Shown in pieces: positions 7,300-14,702 of a DNA stretch of 18,691 bases. Positions within the stretch are counted from its first letter, which is position 1. The number at the start of each line of letters is the position of its first letter. The translations under genes were made by a program, and so were the position numbers. The notes beneath the pieces are model-generated. The model saw only the letters and a list, made by a program, of their open reading frames with translations. It was not told the origin of the DNA and ran no database searches. The stretch is from JAMCXS01 sp964459065. GTDB lineage: Bacteria > Acidobacteriota > Terriglobia > UBA7540. The DNA lies in NCBI GenBank assembly GCA_964459065.1, contig CAYWMN010000054.1, positions 1 to 18,691 of the forward strand, written 5' to 3'.

Positions 7300-8355
7300 T
7301 TATTTCTGGTGTTTCGGTGTCCGGCTTTTCTTTGCGTCCGGCGACGCGCGCCGGAGAACGGCCACTTGTTTACGATATCGTGCCACGTTGCGTTGGTGTT
7401 CCGCAAGGGTTCTGGCAAAAGTATGGCCGCCGTGAGTGTTGCTTACAAAGTAGAGGAACCGGGTTGAGGCGGGGTGAAAAACAGCGCGAATCGACGCTTC
7501 TCCAGGGTTCGCGATGGGGCCCGGAGGAAGTCCCGGATGCAGGTAGGTGTTGTAAGGCGACTGGATGTGCAAGTCGCTTTCGGTGATGGGACCGGTCGCG
7601 CGGTGCTCCAGTTCGACGGCGTAGAGCACGGTGGGGTCACACTGGAGCAGCATCTTCTTCTTCAGCCGCAGTTCAAAAACCTGCGCGATGATGGGACGCT
7701 CGGCGGCCTTGGGAGTCTCCTTTTCCACCAACGACGCCAGCGTAACAACCCGATGAATGCTCAGGTGTGACCGGCTCAAGTCCTGCCGGAAATTCCGGTT
7801 AAAGACTTCCCGAAACTCGGCCACCATCCGGGCCGCCACGTGCCGCGCCGAAGCGCCATATTCAAACTGGTAGGTGTCAGGGAACAGGTAGCCCTCAAGC
7901 GACGGCGCCTGGGGATCCAGATCGCGAATATCGGCGGGATCTTGCGTCACCCGCAGAAAATTCGCGGGCGCCAGCCCCAGGCGGTTATGCAGGATGCGGG
8001 CGATGTCAAAACGGTTGGAGCCTTCCGGAATCACCACCGTACGAAGATACACTTCCCCGCGAACGATCTTCCGGTAGACGTCCAGCGGATCGAGCGGCCG
8101 GTCAAACAGGTATTCTCCCGCTTCCAGGTGGTAGCGCCACCGGCCAAGCCCGTAAACCAGCAGAAACGGCCACCGGCGCGCAAGAACGCCCTTGGCCACC
8201 AACTCTCCGGCCACCTGCGGAGCCTTCATGCCCGGCGGAATCCGGACGATCACGCTCTCGCCATAGCCTTGATACGGCCGCAGGATTTCGACCGCGGCAA
8301 CAGCGATGCCCGCAACCATCAGCAGCAGAACAAGCGCAATCACCAGCTTCTTCAT
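7300..8355 (-). CDS. mltG: Endolytic peptidoglycan transglycosylase MltG (YceG family)
   Basis: MltG cuts nascent peptidoglycan strands at the outer face of the inner membrane and so limits glycan chain length. The 351-residue product begins with a single N-terminal membrane anchor (residues 3-23). A LysM-like region follows (PPGMKAPQVAGELVAKGVL). The YceG catalytic domain has EGYLFPDTYQF (154-164), the motif ASLVEKET with the catalytic glutamate (about 211), LQCDPTVLYA (237-246) and SPYNTYLHPGLPPGPIANPG (266-285). Its ATG overlaps the TGA of ruvX by four bases (ATGA, 8352-8355), so the two are probably translationally coupled. The C-terminal tail is short and basic. Confidence 0.95.
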   Translation of the reverse strand: MKKLVIALVLLLMVAGIAVAAVEILRPYQGYGESVIVRIPPGMKAPQVAGELVAKGVLARRWPFLLVYGLGRWRYHLEAGEYLFDRPLDPLDVYRKIVRGEVYLRTVVIPEGSNRFDIARILHNRLGLAPANFLRVTQDPADIRDLDPQAPSLEGYLFPDTYQFEYGASARHVAARMVAEFREVFNRNFRQDLSRSHLSIHRVVTLASLVEKETPKAAERPIIAQVFELRLKKKMLLQCDPTVLYAVELEHRATGPITESDLHIQSPYNTYLHPGLPPGPIANPGEASIRAVFHPASTRFLYFVSNTHGGHTFARTLAEHQRNVARYRKQVAVLRRASPDAKKSRTPKHQK

Positions 8356-8807
8356 GCGCCATCTCCGTCCAATCCCGAGGGTTGCTGCTGGTTGGCGTGA
8401 TAGTCCAGATAATTCTGCAGCAGCAGCACGGCGGCTACGCGGTCCACGGCGCGCTGCCGCTTGCCGATGCTCAAGCCCGCCGACCGCAGGACCCGGTTCG
8501 CCTCGACGCTCGTCAGGCGCTCATCCCACAGCTCCACGGGACACTCCAGTTTCTTTCCAAGCTTCTCCGCAAACCCCCGCGCGCGCTCCGCCATGGGCGT
8601 CGTCCCACCCGAATGGCTGATGGGATGACCCACAATCACTTTTCCCACCGCATATTGCTCAGCCAGATCCTGGAGATATTCCAGGTCTTTCCGAAGGCTG
8701 GAGCGCTCGAGCGTAGGCAATCCCTGGGCGGTAATTCCCAACCCGTCGGAAACGGCCAGGCCGATCCGCCTGAGTCCAAAATCAATTCCCAAAATTCTTG
8801 CCGGCAA
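8352..8807 (-). CDS. ruvX: Putative pre-16S rRNA nuclease / Holliday junction resolvase-like RuvX (YqgF)
   Basis: YqgF proteins have an RNase H-like fold and help mature the 5' end of 16S rRNA; a Holliday junction role was proposed earlier. The 151-residue product shows the three expected acidic motifs: ILGIDFGLRRIGLAVSD (residues 5-21), ELWDERLTS (about 92-100) and VDRVAAVLLLQNYLD near the C-terminus. VIVGHPISHSGG lies between. The length is normal for the family. The gene leads the minus-strand group ruvX-mltG-unknown-pyrE; a neighbouring ruvX and mltG is common in bacteria. A glycine-rich C-terminal tail overlaps the mltG start. Confidence 0.94.
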   Translation of the reverse strand: MPARILGIDFGLRRIGLAVSDGLGITAQGLPTLERSSLRKDLEYLQDLAEQYAVGKVIVGHPISHSGGTTPMAERARGFAEKLGKKLECPVELWDERLTSVEANRVLRSAGLSIGKRQRAVDRVAAVLLLQNYLDYHANQQQPSGLDGDGA

Positions 8808-9015
8808 GTTGTTCCCTTCCCCCCGGGCAGACGGCGCGCCCGTCCGTCATTCCTGGCTCTTGTTTCCCAGCTTCGCGCGGCTTTGCCTCTGCATGGTTTT
8901 GCCAACGCCCGCTGTGGGTCAAGTGACCGGCTGGGCGCCAGAACCCTCCTGCTTTTATTCTCCATGATACACTGCGGCGGCCTGCGAAACGATTCAGGAA
9001 GCCAAGGAGGGCGGC

Positions 9016-9117
9016 ATGTTCCGGCGTCGGGCGCTTAACTTTTGGCTCAAATACTGGGATGATACGCAGTTGGGAGGGATCGATGAAAAACCGCGCCAAA
9101 ACATCTTCACTGCTTAA
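9016..9117 (+). CDS. Short upstream ORF (33 codons) overlapping the oxidoreductase start
   Basis: ATG 9016 follows a perfect AGGAGG (9005-9010) at 5-base spacing and opens a 33-residue frame that begins MFRRRALNFWLKYWDD. It ends at TAA 9115-9117, 32 bases past the downstream gene's ATG at 9083, in a different frame. Its translation would cross the start of the Tat oxidoreductase and could couple to or modulate its expression. No homologue is recognised. The strong ribosome binding site is the main evidence, so confidence is low to moderate. Confidence 0.35.
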   Translation: MFRRRALNFWLKYWDDTQLGGIDEKPRQNIFTA

Positions 9118-10816
9118 CACACCGCCGGTTTCCAGAAGAGAGTTTCTCAAGGGTTCCGCGATCACGCCCCTCCTGCCGGTTTTGGGGAGTGCCGAACCGG
9201 CAGCCCTGGCGGCGGGCAAGCGCCGGGATGAAAACCGCGTGACTCGTTCCTGCGACGTTCTGGTGTATGGAGCAACGGCCGGCGGAGTTCTGGCTGCGAT
9301 AGCATCGGCCACCGAAGGCGCGCGGGTGTTTCTTCTGGAGCCTCGCAAGCACGTGGGAGGAATGGTGTCCGGCGGACTTTCGCGGACCGACATGGACCGG
9401 CAGGAGAACCTGATCGGCGGTCTGGCCGCCGAGTTCTTCAGCCGCGTCGCCCGGCATTACCATCGCCCCTGGTCGCCTGCCAGCTCCAAGGGGGCCGATT
9501 GGACGTTTGAGCCTCACGTTGCGGAGAACATATTTACGTCCTGGCTCAAGCAAGCCGGCGTCGCCGTGTTCTTTGAACATCGGGTTGAGGCCGTGCGGAA
9601 AGACGGGAACCGCATTGCGAGCCTGACTGCAGGCAACGGCGCAGCTTTCAAGGCCAGAGTTTTTATTGATGCGTCCTACGAAGGCGACCTGATGGCGCGC
9701 GCGGGTGCAAGCTACGTGGTGGGCCGTGAAGGACGGGACGCGTTCGGCGAGTCGCTGGCCGGTCGCAGAGAAATTGCCCCGTTTGACGGAGGCGGCATCG
9801 CTGCTCCAGTGCCGGCTTACGACGACGCGGGCAAGCTTCTTCCCCTGATGACGAACGCCGACCCGGGTATGCCGGGCCAGGGAGACCGCAAAGTTCAGGC
9901 GTACAACCTGCGCGTGTGCATGACCGACCGCGAGGATAACCAGGTCCCAATAACGGAGCCGCCCGGCTACGACCCGCGCCAATACGTTCTGGCGGCCGCT
10001 TTGTGGCAGGCCCTCGACCGGCAGGGCCTGAAACCCCATTACGCCCATTCCCGCGTCCCCAACGCCAAGTTTGATTTCAACACCGGCTGGGGAGGCATCA
10101 ACAGCAATTTTATAGGCGCCAACTGGGACTATCCCGACGCCGATTACGGCAAGCGGCAAAAAATCTGGGACGCGCATTACCACTACGTCCAGGGCTTCTA
10201 CTATTTCCTCGCCCATGATCCTTCGGTTCCTGCCCGGTGGCGGGACGAAATGCGGAAATATGGCCTGGCGAAGGATGAGTTCGTCGATACGGACCACTGG
10301 CCGCACCAGCTTTACGTCCGAGAGGCGCGGCGCCTGCGCGGAGAATACATCATGAAACAGTCGGACTTGCAGGAAAACCGGACCAAGTATGACTCGATCG
10401 GGATGGGCGGGTACAACATCGATATGATGCCGGTGCAACGGATTCCCATTCTGGTTTCAAAATTTCCCACCCGAACCCGCTACACTGCGGTCAATGAAGG
10501 CTACTTGACGGTTCCCGTCGAGGCTTACCAGATTCCTTACCGGGCGCTACTGCCCCTCTATCATGAGTGTGCCAACCTGATCGTGTCCGTGTGCGTTTCG
10601 GCGTCCAAGGTGGCCTATGGTTCGCTGCGAATGGAGCCTCAATACATGCTGATGGGCCACGCCGCCGGAGTAGCCGCGGCCGAAGCCGCAAAGCGTGAAG
10701 TTCCCGTCCAGCGCGTGGAGATTGAAACTCTCCAGCGCAAGCTCCAAAGCCAGGGACAGGTCCTGGCTTCCGATTTCATGCAGCCCGTGGTAAATCTGAA
10801 AAGGTTCAAGGAATGA
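9083..10816 (+). CDS. FAD-dependent oxidoreductase, Tat-exported (FAD_oxidored family)
   Basis: This 577-residue flavoprotein is predicted to be folded with FAD in the cytoplasm and exported by Tat, so it probably oxidises a sugar or other small substrate in the periplasm. The start at ATG 9083 has GGGAGGG at 9072-9078; an ATG at 9059 has no such site. The Tat motif is SRREFLKG (17-24). The FAD site follows: CDVLVYGATAGGVLAA (58-72), an acidic strand end FLLEP (83-87) and HVGGMVSGGLSRTDMD (90-105). The C-terminal part has YQIPYRALLP, ANLIVSVCVSASKVAYGS and GHAAGVAAAEAA, the usual closing segments of PF12831-type proteins. A paralogue starts at the left edge. Sugar metabolism is inferred from the neighbours (GH106, isomerase, PIG-L); the electron acceptor and substrate are unknown. 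Confidence 0.87.
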   Translation: MKNRAKTSSLLNTPPVSRREFLKGSAITPLLPVLGSAEPAALAAGKRRDENRVTRSCDVLVYGATAGGVLAAIASATEGARVFLLEPRKHVGGMVSGGLSRTDMDRQENLIGGLAAEFFSRVARHYHRPWSPASSKGADWTFEPHVAENIFTSWLKQAGVAVFFEHRVEAVRKDGNRIASLTAGNGAAFKARVFIDASYEGDLMARAGASYVVGREGRDAFGESLAGRREIAPFDGGGIAAPVPAYDDAGKLLPLMTNADPGMPGQGDRKVQAYNLRVCMTDREDNQVPITEPPGYDPRQYVLAAALWQALDRQGLKPHYAHSRVPNAKFDFNTGWGGINSNFIGANWDYPDADYGKRQKIWDAHYHYVQGFYYFLAHDPSVPARWRDEMRKYGLAKDEFVDTDHWPHQLYVREARRLRGEYIMKQSDLQENRTKYDSIGMGGYNIDMMPVQRIPILVSKFPTRTRYTAVNEGYLTVPVEAYQIPYRALLPLYHECANLIVSVCVSASKVAYGSLRMEPQYMLMGHAAGVAAAEAAKREVPVQRVEIETLQRKLQSQGQVLASDFMQPVVNLKRFKE

Positions 10817-10923
10817 TGATGCTGATTAAGAAATGGACAGTGCGTTTGCTGGCGGTCTTGGTGTTCGCGGGCAGTTTGGCGCTCCGCTCCGGCGCGGCGG
10901 CGCATCGCTGCCATCTATCGTGA
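10813..10923 (+). CDS. Short signal-peptide ORF, possibly a truncated remnant
   Basis: Three tandem ATG codons begin at 10813, overlapping the oxidoreductase TGA, so it could be translated by coupling. The 36-residue product (MMMLIKKWTVRLLAVLVFAG onward) has a basic start, a hydrophobic core and an Ala-rich cleavage-like site, then only AAHRCHLS before the TGA. It looks like a signal peptide without its protein. A frame shifted by one base continues only a few codons. It may be the remains of a secreted partner gene lost by deletion, or a tiny exported peptide. Confidence 0.35.
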   Translation: MMMLIKKWTVRLLAVLVFAGSLALRSGAAAHRCHLS

Positions 10924-11078
10924 GAGCCGGTAGGCAAAGCGCAAGGCAGGAGCTTGTCGCATACAATTCGGCTTCTGGAGGCTCCGTCTTTCCAGCCATC
11001 ATCAATTAACCGGCGGGAACGTATGCTGAATGCGCATCACCACCGCCGCCGGAGCAATTCCTCTTCCCGGTGGGCCGT

Positions 11079-11099
11079 TAAGGTGCCCGAGACACCTTA
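11079..11099 (-). repeat. Stem-loop over the stop codon of the isomerase-like gene
   Basis: TAAGGTG and CACCTTA form a perfect 7-bp stem around a 7-base loop, and the gene's TAA stop (11097-11099) is part of the stem. No U-run follows on either strand, so termination activity is doubtful. Confidence 0.3.
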
Positions 11100-11825
11100 C
11101 ACGGTGGTTGAATATTTCCGGCAGAGCGCCCGGACCTTATTCATGAGTTTCGGGATGCCCGTCATGGGATCTTCCTTGCCCTGGTATTCAACCGACAGGA
11201 AACCCTTATAGCCGCCCTCGGCAAACATCCGCCACACGCGGTCCATATCAATGGGCCGGCCGTCGTCGAAGCGATCGCGGATGTGGGCGTGGGTGGCGTA
11301 AGGGACGCAGGCCTTGATCTGCGCGTAGGAATCTTCGGTGGCCGTGGGAATAAAGTGCGTGATGTCGAGGTTAATGCCTGCGTAAGGCGAATTCACGCGG
11401 TGCATGATTTCCAGACACACGTCNNNNNNNNNNNNNNNNNNNNNNNNNNNNNNNNNNNNNNNNNNNNNNNNNNNNNNNNNNNNNNNNNNNNNNNNNNNNN
11501 NNNNNNNNNNNNNNNNNNNNNNNAAATGTCGCAGGCCTTCCAGGTACGCAGGCTCCGTGGACTTGAACCAATAGACGGTCATGTCCGCTCCCGTCGAGCC
11601 TATTACGACGGCCTGTCGGATGAAATCCTCCATCGTCATCTGGCCGGTCTTAAGATATTTCCGGTAGGAATAAGCGCAGACGCCCGGAAGAAGCCTGGGA
11701 TCAGACTTGAGAGACTGCGACCCTCCCGCGGCCTCCGACTGCCGTGGCAATCCAAGTCCTGCGCCGGCCAGCGCGCCCGCTCCCGCCATCTGGAATAAGC
11801 GCCTCCGGGTCATTTTGTCTGGCAC
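11097..11825 (-). CDS. Tat-exported sugar phosphate isomerase/epimerase-like TIM-barrel protein (interrupted by assembly gap)
   Basis: The product resembles the xylose isomerase-like TIM-barrel family (AP_endonuc_2 fold), whose members isomerise or epimerise sugars. The N-terminus has a Tat signal (MTRRRLFQMAGAGALAGAG). The start is probably GTG 11825, 5 bases after GGGAGG (11831-11836), or ATG 11813. Before the gap are LPGVCAYSYRKYL and MTMEDFIRQAVVIGSTGADM. After it are DVCLEIMHRVNSPYAGINLD (a family strand with likely ligand residues), THAHIRDRF and GYKGFLSVEYQGKEDP, the typical closing strand. The 100-N gap (11424-11523) removes the central barrel; by comparison with the usual length of about 280-310 residues, more than 33 residues are missing. 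It stands between a Tat oxidoreductase and a deacetylase, which supports a sugar role. Exact reaction unknown. Confidence 0.8.
   Translation of the reverse strand: MPDKMTRRRLFQMAGAGALAGAGLGLPRQSEAAGGSQSLKSDPRLLPGVCAYSYRKYLKTGQMTMEDFIRQAVVIGSTGADMTVYWFKSTEPAYLEGLRHXXXXXXXXXXXXXXXXXXXXXXXXXXXXXXXXXXDVCLEIMHRVNSPYAGINLDITHFIPTATEDSYAQIKACVPYATHAHIRDRFDDGRPIDMDRVWRMFAEGGYKGFLSVEYQGKEDPMTGIPKLMNKVRALCRKYSTTV
11424..11523. other. Assembly gap of 100 N
   Basis: Exactly 100 undetermined bases, a conventional scaffold-gap placeholder. It lies inside the isomerase-like gene. The flanking reading frames agree across 100 bases, but this is probably coincidence because the true gap size is unknown. Confidence 0.95.
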
Positions 11826-12160
11826 GCCAACCTCCCGCAATTCAAAATTACTCTTAAGCTTTTACTGCAAATTCCTTGAAGGACACAATGCCTTTGCGGC
11901 TAGGGCTTGGAAGGCCGATGTAGCCCTCGTTGGGACGGGGTCCGCGCCCCGGCCCACATCTTCCCAGCCAGTCAGTTTTCCCGTTGAACAGGTGCTTGCA
12001 GTTGGAGCACCTCGGTCCGCGAAATGAGGTTCGCCCTGGCAGGTTCAATCACCAGGGCCTTGAAACAAAGGCTTCAGCGGTCTGCCACAGGGAAAATCTA
12101 GTGCCCGCGTGAAGGGATAGTGTAGCATAACGGAACAGTCAAAGAATTGAGCACGGAGGC
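11826..12160. other. Divergent intergenic region between the isomerase-like and PIG-L genes
   Basis: About 335 bases without a supported gene. An open frame on the minus strand (11854-12048) has a TTG start and no ribosome binding site. A TAGCAT box at 12123-12128 could be a -10 for the deacetylase gene but has no good -35. No repeat or RNA gene is evident. Confidence 0.5.
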
Positions 12161-13102
12161 ATGGCGGTGAGCGACTCTGAGAACGCGCTTTGCAGGAAGC
12201 GCCTTGAGCAGTGGACGGATTACGTCCAACAGATGGTTCGGCTGATGGAAATGGGCAAAGCGATTCCACTGGGCCCCACCACACCGCCCTGCGACGCTGT
12301 CGCCCCTTCCGCGAGCTCTCGAAAACCCGCCAAGGTGCTGATCGCAGCCCCGCACCCGGACGATGAGGCTCTCATTGGGGCGCTGCCTTTGCGGTTGCGG
12401 CTTGAAGCAGGCGCGCGGGTGGCGAACTGCGCCATTACGCTGGGAAGCAATCGCCAGGAGAGACCACGGCGGGCGATGGAATTGCGTAGCGCCTGCAAGG
12501 TGCTCGGGTTCGAACTCATCATTCCCCAGGAAGAAGGCTTCAACAAAGTGAATCTGCAAAACCGCCGGGAACAACCGGAGGAGTGGGCCGCCAAGGTCAA
12601 AGCGCTGAAGGAAATCTTTGATCATGAAAAGCCTGAGATCGTCTTTGCCCCGCACCGGGAAGACTTCAATTCCACGCACATTGGAACCCACTACCTGGTG
12701 GTTGATGCCCTGGCGAAGCATCTGCAGGCCAGCGGGCGAGGACCGTTGCCGCTTGTCGAGACGGAATTCTGGCATCAGCATTCGGCTCCGAACCTGATGG
12801 TCGGTGTGACGCCGGAAATCGTGGCGATGCAGATGATGGCCACCGCGGAACACGGCGGTGAAGTCTCGCGCAACCCCTACCATCTGCGATTGCCTGCGCG
12901 CATGATTGACAATGTGCGCCGAGGCTCCGAGGTGGTCGGCGGCCAGGGCGCTCCGGCTGCGCCTTTTGTGTTTGCGGAGCTCTACCGCGTGACCTTCATG
13001 AACGGCACAGAACAGGTTATGCCGCAGCCCGGCGGACGCTTGCTGGGACTCGATCAAAAGGTGAGCGCCGAGTGGCTTCTTTCCCAATTCCAGGCAGCCT
13101 GA
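12161..13102 (+). CDS. PIG-L/LmbE-family zinc-dependent N-deacetylase
   Basis: PIG-L-family enzymes remove acetyl groups from N-acetylglucosamine-containing substrates using a zinc ion. The 313-residue product has the defining motif VLIAAPHPDDEAL (59-71), where H65, D67 and D68 correspond to the zinc ligand and catalytic base, and FAPHREDFNSTHIGTH (about 164-179) carrying further metal-ligand histidines. About 55 residues precede the domain without a signal peptide, so it is cytosolic. GGAGG sits one base before ATG 12161 but 7 bases before an in-frame GTG at 12167, so the true start may be 12167. Tandem stops (TGA TAG) end the gene. Whether the substrate is a glycan, a mycothiol-like thiol precursor or another N-acetyl sugar cannot be told. 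Confidence 0.88.
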   Translation: MAVSDSENALCRKRLEQWTDYVQQMVRLMEMGKAIPLGPTTPPCDAVAPSASSRKPAKVLIAAPHPDDEALIGALPLRLRLEAGARVANCAITLGSNRQERPRRAMELRSACKVLGFELIIPQEEGFNKVNLQNRREQPEEWAAKVKALKEIFDHEKPEIVFAPHREDFNSTHIGTHYLVVDALAKHLQASGRGPLPLVETEFWHQHSAPNLMVGVTPEIVAMQMMATAEHGGEVSRNPYHLRLPARMIDNVRRGSEVVGGQGAPAAPFVFAELYRVTFMNGTEQVMPQPGGRLLGLDQKVSAEWLLSQFQAA

Positions 13103-13154
13103 TAGGCCGCTTGCGCGGGCTCGGGCGCTCGGGGCGCGCACCGTCTCTCTCGTG

Positions 13155-13160
13155 TATAAT
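13155..13160 (+). promoter_or_regulatory. Perfect TATAAT -10 box upstream of the two-domain secreted protein gene
   Basis: TATAAT (13155-13160) matches the consensus fully in an otherwise GC-rich stretch. No convincing -35 is seen at 16-18 bases. Transcription from it would begin near 13167 and give a leader of about 148 bases before the ATG at 13315. Confidence 0.4.
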
Positions 13161-13220
13161 TTAGGCAGATGGGGTCAACCCGGTTCAAAGGAGCACTGGA
13201 GAACGCAGCGAAGGCGTGGC

Positions 13221-13261
13221 AAGGTTGCTCGCCATCTATTTTTGCGGTTCGAGCAACTTTT
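13221..13261 (+). terminator. Terminator-like hairpin in the leader of the two-domain secreted protein gene
   Basis: GTTGCTCG (13224-13231) and CGAGCAAC (13250-13257) pair perfectly around an 18-base loop and are followed by TTTT (13258-13261). With an AA/UU extension and one G-U pair the stem reaches 11 bp. It may end transcripts from the PIG-L gene. If the TATAAT at 13155 is the promoter of the next gene, it lies inside that gene's leader and could act as an attenuator. Confidence 0.5.
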
Positions 13262-13314
13262 CGCCGTTTGTCTTCTTCTATCCATTAGGACAACGCGTGA
13301 GGGAGCCGGAGTAA

Positions 13315-14592
13315 ATGCTGCAGCAAAACTTGGGTAACAACCAGAAAAAGCACGATTTTGCGCGCCACCTAAGATCGGCGCTGCTGCTGTTCGTCGTAGC
13401 GTGCTTTGCCGCCACATTCCTGTCTGCGGCGCAGCCCTTGAGCAAAGATGATATTACGCTGTTACTGATCGGCGGTGCGTCGGAACAGAAGATGGTGACT
13501 CTGGTCGAGCAACGGGGCGTGGACTTCCAACTGACCCCGGACCTGATCGAGAAATTTCATAAACTGGGCGCCTCCAAAACGCTGATCAACGCCATTGTTA
13601 ATAGTAACCGGAAGCGGGCGGCGCAAAGCTCAAGCCAGCAGTCCCAGTCGCCGCCTCCGCCCTCGGGGGTTCCTTCAGAAATGGGCCCGCAATTACCCGG
13701 CCTGGGGGCAGGCCCAAAAGTTACAACCCTCCCAAACACTCCGCCTGCAGGTTCCAGCGGGACTGCGAGCAACAGCAGCACAACTTCTGAAGCCTCGCCG
13801 CCCACCATCCAGCCCGCATCGAAAGCGGCGGCTAAGTCTGGACCGGCGCCTAACCTGAGCAACCCCAGCCCAGCCCGAATCCAGCAGATCATTCAGGCCT
13901 TCGCCGCCAAAGAGACGCAATTTAAGGCAGCGCGAGATAATTACACTTATCACCAGCTCAACAAGGTTGAGACCATTGATGCCGACGGCAACGTCGACGG
14001 AGTGTGGGAGCAGGACTGGGACATTCTCTTCAACGATCAGGGCAAGAGGATCGAGCGCGTCACCTACGCTCCCGTTTCAACCCTGACCCGCGTGACCATG
14101 ACGGAGCAGGATTTTGGAGCTTTACGCAGTATTCAGCCTTTTGTTCTGACCACCACGGAACTCCCCGAATACGACATCAAATATCTGGGCCACGTTAAGT
14201 TGGACTACCTGACCGCCTATGTTTTTTCCGTGCGTCCGATAAAGATTAAGAAGGGACACCAGTATTTCAAAGGAGTTGTATGGGTGGACGACCGCGACTT
14301 GCAAATCGTCAAGGCCCAGGGCCGGAACGTCCCTGAACTGACAACGCGACATGGCCAGAATCTTTTCCCGCAATTCACCACATGGCGGCAGCAGATTGAT
14401 GGAAAGTACTGGTTCCCGACCTTCACCAAAGCCGACGACACACTCTATTTCTCTTCAGGGCCCGTCCACATTCGGGAAATTATCCGGTACACCGACTACA
14501 AACAGTTCAGGTCAACCAGCCGCATCCTTGCGGTGGCTCCGGATTCCACACCTGCAAAGAAGCCCGGCGCTGAACCGAAGAAGAAGAAATAG
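13315..14592 (+). CDS. Secreted two-domain protein of unknown function, LolA-like C-terminal region
   Basis: This 425-residue protein starts with a long signal peptide (hydrophobic core at about 21-37, likely cleavage after FLSAA). A small helical domain (41-95) begins PLSKDDITLLLIGGASEQKM and ends LGASKTLINAIVNSN; similar modules occur, to my knowledge, at the N-terminus of acidobacterial secreted and TPR proteins. A Ser/Pro/Gln-rich linker (about 100-180) follows. The C-terminal region (183-410) contains NYTYHQLNKVETID, YVFSVRPIKIKKGHQYFKG and WVDDRDLQIVKAQGRN, consistent with the beta-rich LolA/outer membrane lipoprotein-sorting fold. It ends with a lysine-rich tail. GAGGGAG lies about 9 bases before ATG 13315. 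It probably works in the periplasm; no enzyme function is suggested. Confidence 0.72.
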   Translation: MLQQNLGNNQKKHDFARHLRSALLLFVVACFAATFLSAAQPLSKDDITLLLIGGASEQKMVTLVEQRGVDFQLTPDLIEKFHKLGASKTLINAIVNSNRKRAAQSSSQQSQSPPPPSGVPSEMGPQLPGLGAGPKVTTLPNTPPAGSSGTASNSSTTSEASPPTIQPASKAAAKSGPAPNLSNPSPARIQQIIQAFAAKETQFKAARDNYTYHQLNKVETIDADGNVDGVWEQDWDILFNDQGKRIERVTYAPVSTLTRVTMTEQDFGALRSIQPFVLTTTELPEYDIKYLGHVKLDYLTAYVFSVRPIKIKKGHQYFKGVVWVDDRDLQIVKAQGRNVPELTTRHGQNLFPQFTTWRQQIDGKYWFPTFTKADDTLYFSSGPVHIREIIRYTDYKQFRSTSRILAVAPDSTPAKKPGAEPKKKK

Positions 14593-14680
14593 ACGGAAGC
14601 CCCATCATCAATGCAAAGATTTTTTGACAGCCGGGCAGCAGTGTTTTCAAGGTTTCCTCACGCCAACCACCGAGTATCCC

Positions 14681-14689
14681 TGATAGAAT
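14681..14689 (+). promoter_or_regulatory. Extended -10 promoter of trmJ, near-leaderless
   Basis: TGATAGAAT matches the extended -10 form (TG, one base, then TAGAAT at 14684-14689). Transcription would start near 14696, only about 7 bases before ATG 14703, and no Shine-Dalgarno sequence lies between. No good -35 is seen. Confidence 0.4.
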
Positions 14690-14702
14690 CTAACTCGCAA
14701 AA

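Noticed and set aside
8917..8928. Inverted repeat GGTCA-AG-TGACC upstream of ruvX
   Set aside because: Arms of only 5 bp, too short to stand out from chance in this sequence.
9107..10438. Long minus-strand open frame opposite the second oxidoreductase
   Set aside because: No motif or ribosome binding site; the plus strand carries a recognised full-length flavoprotein.
11854..12048. Minus-strand ORF of 64 codons with a CxxC pair (CSNCKH)
   Set aside because: TTG start, no ribosome binding site and no family recognised; a real small zinc-ribbon protein cannot be fully excluded.
12032..12060. T-arm-like GGTTCAATC, hint of a tRNA
   Set aside because: No acceptor, D-arm or anticodon stem can be fitted around it.
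12098..13141. Minus-strand open frame of 347 codons opposite the PIG-L gene
   Set aside because: Shadow of a gene with clear zinc-site motifs; composition is His/Arg-rich and unlike real proteins.
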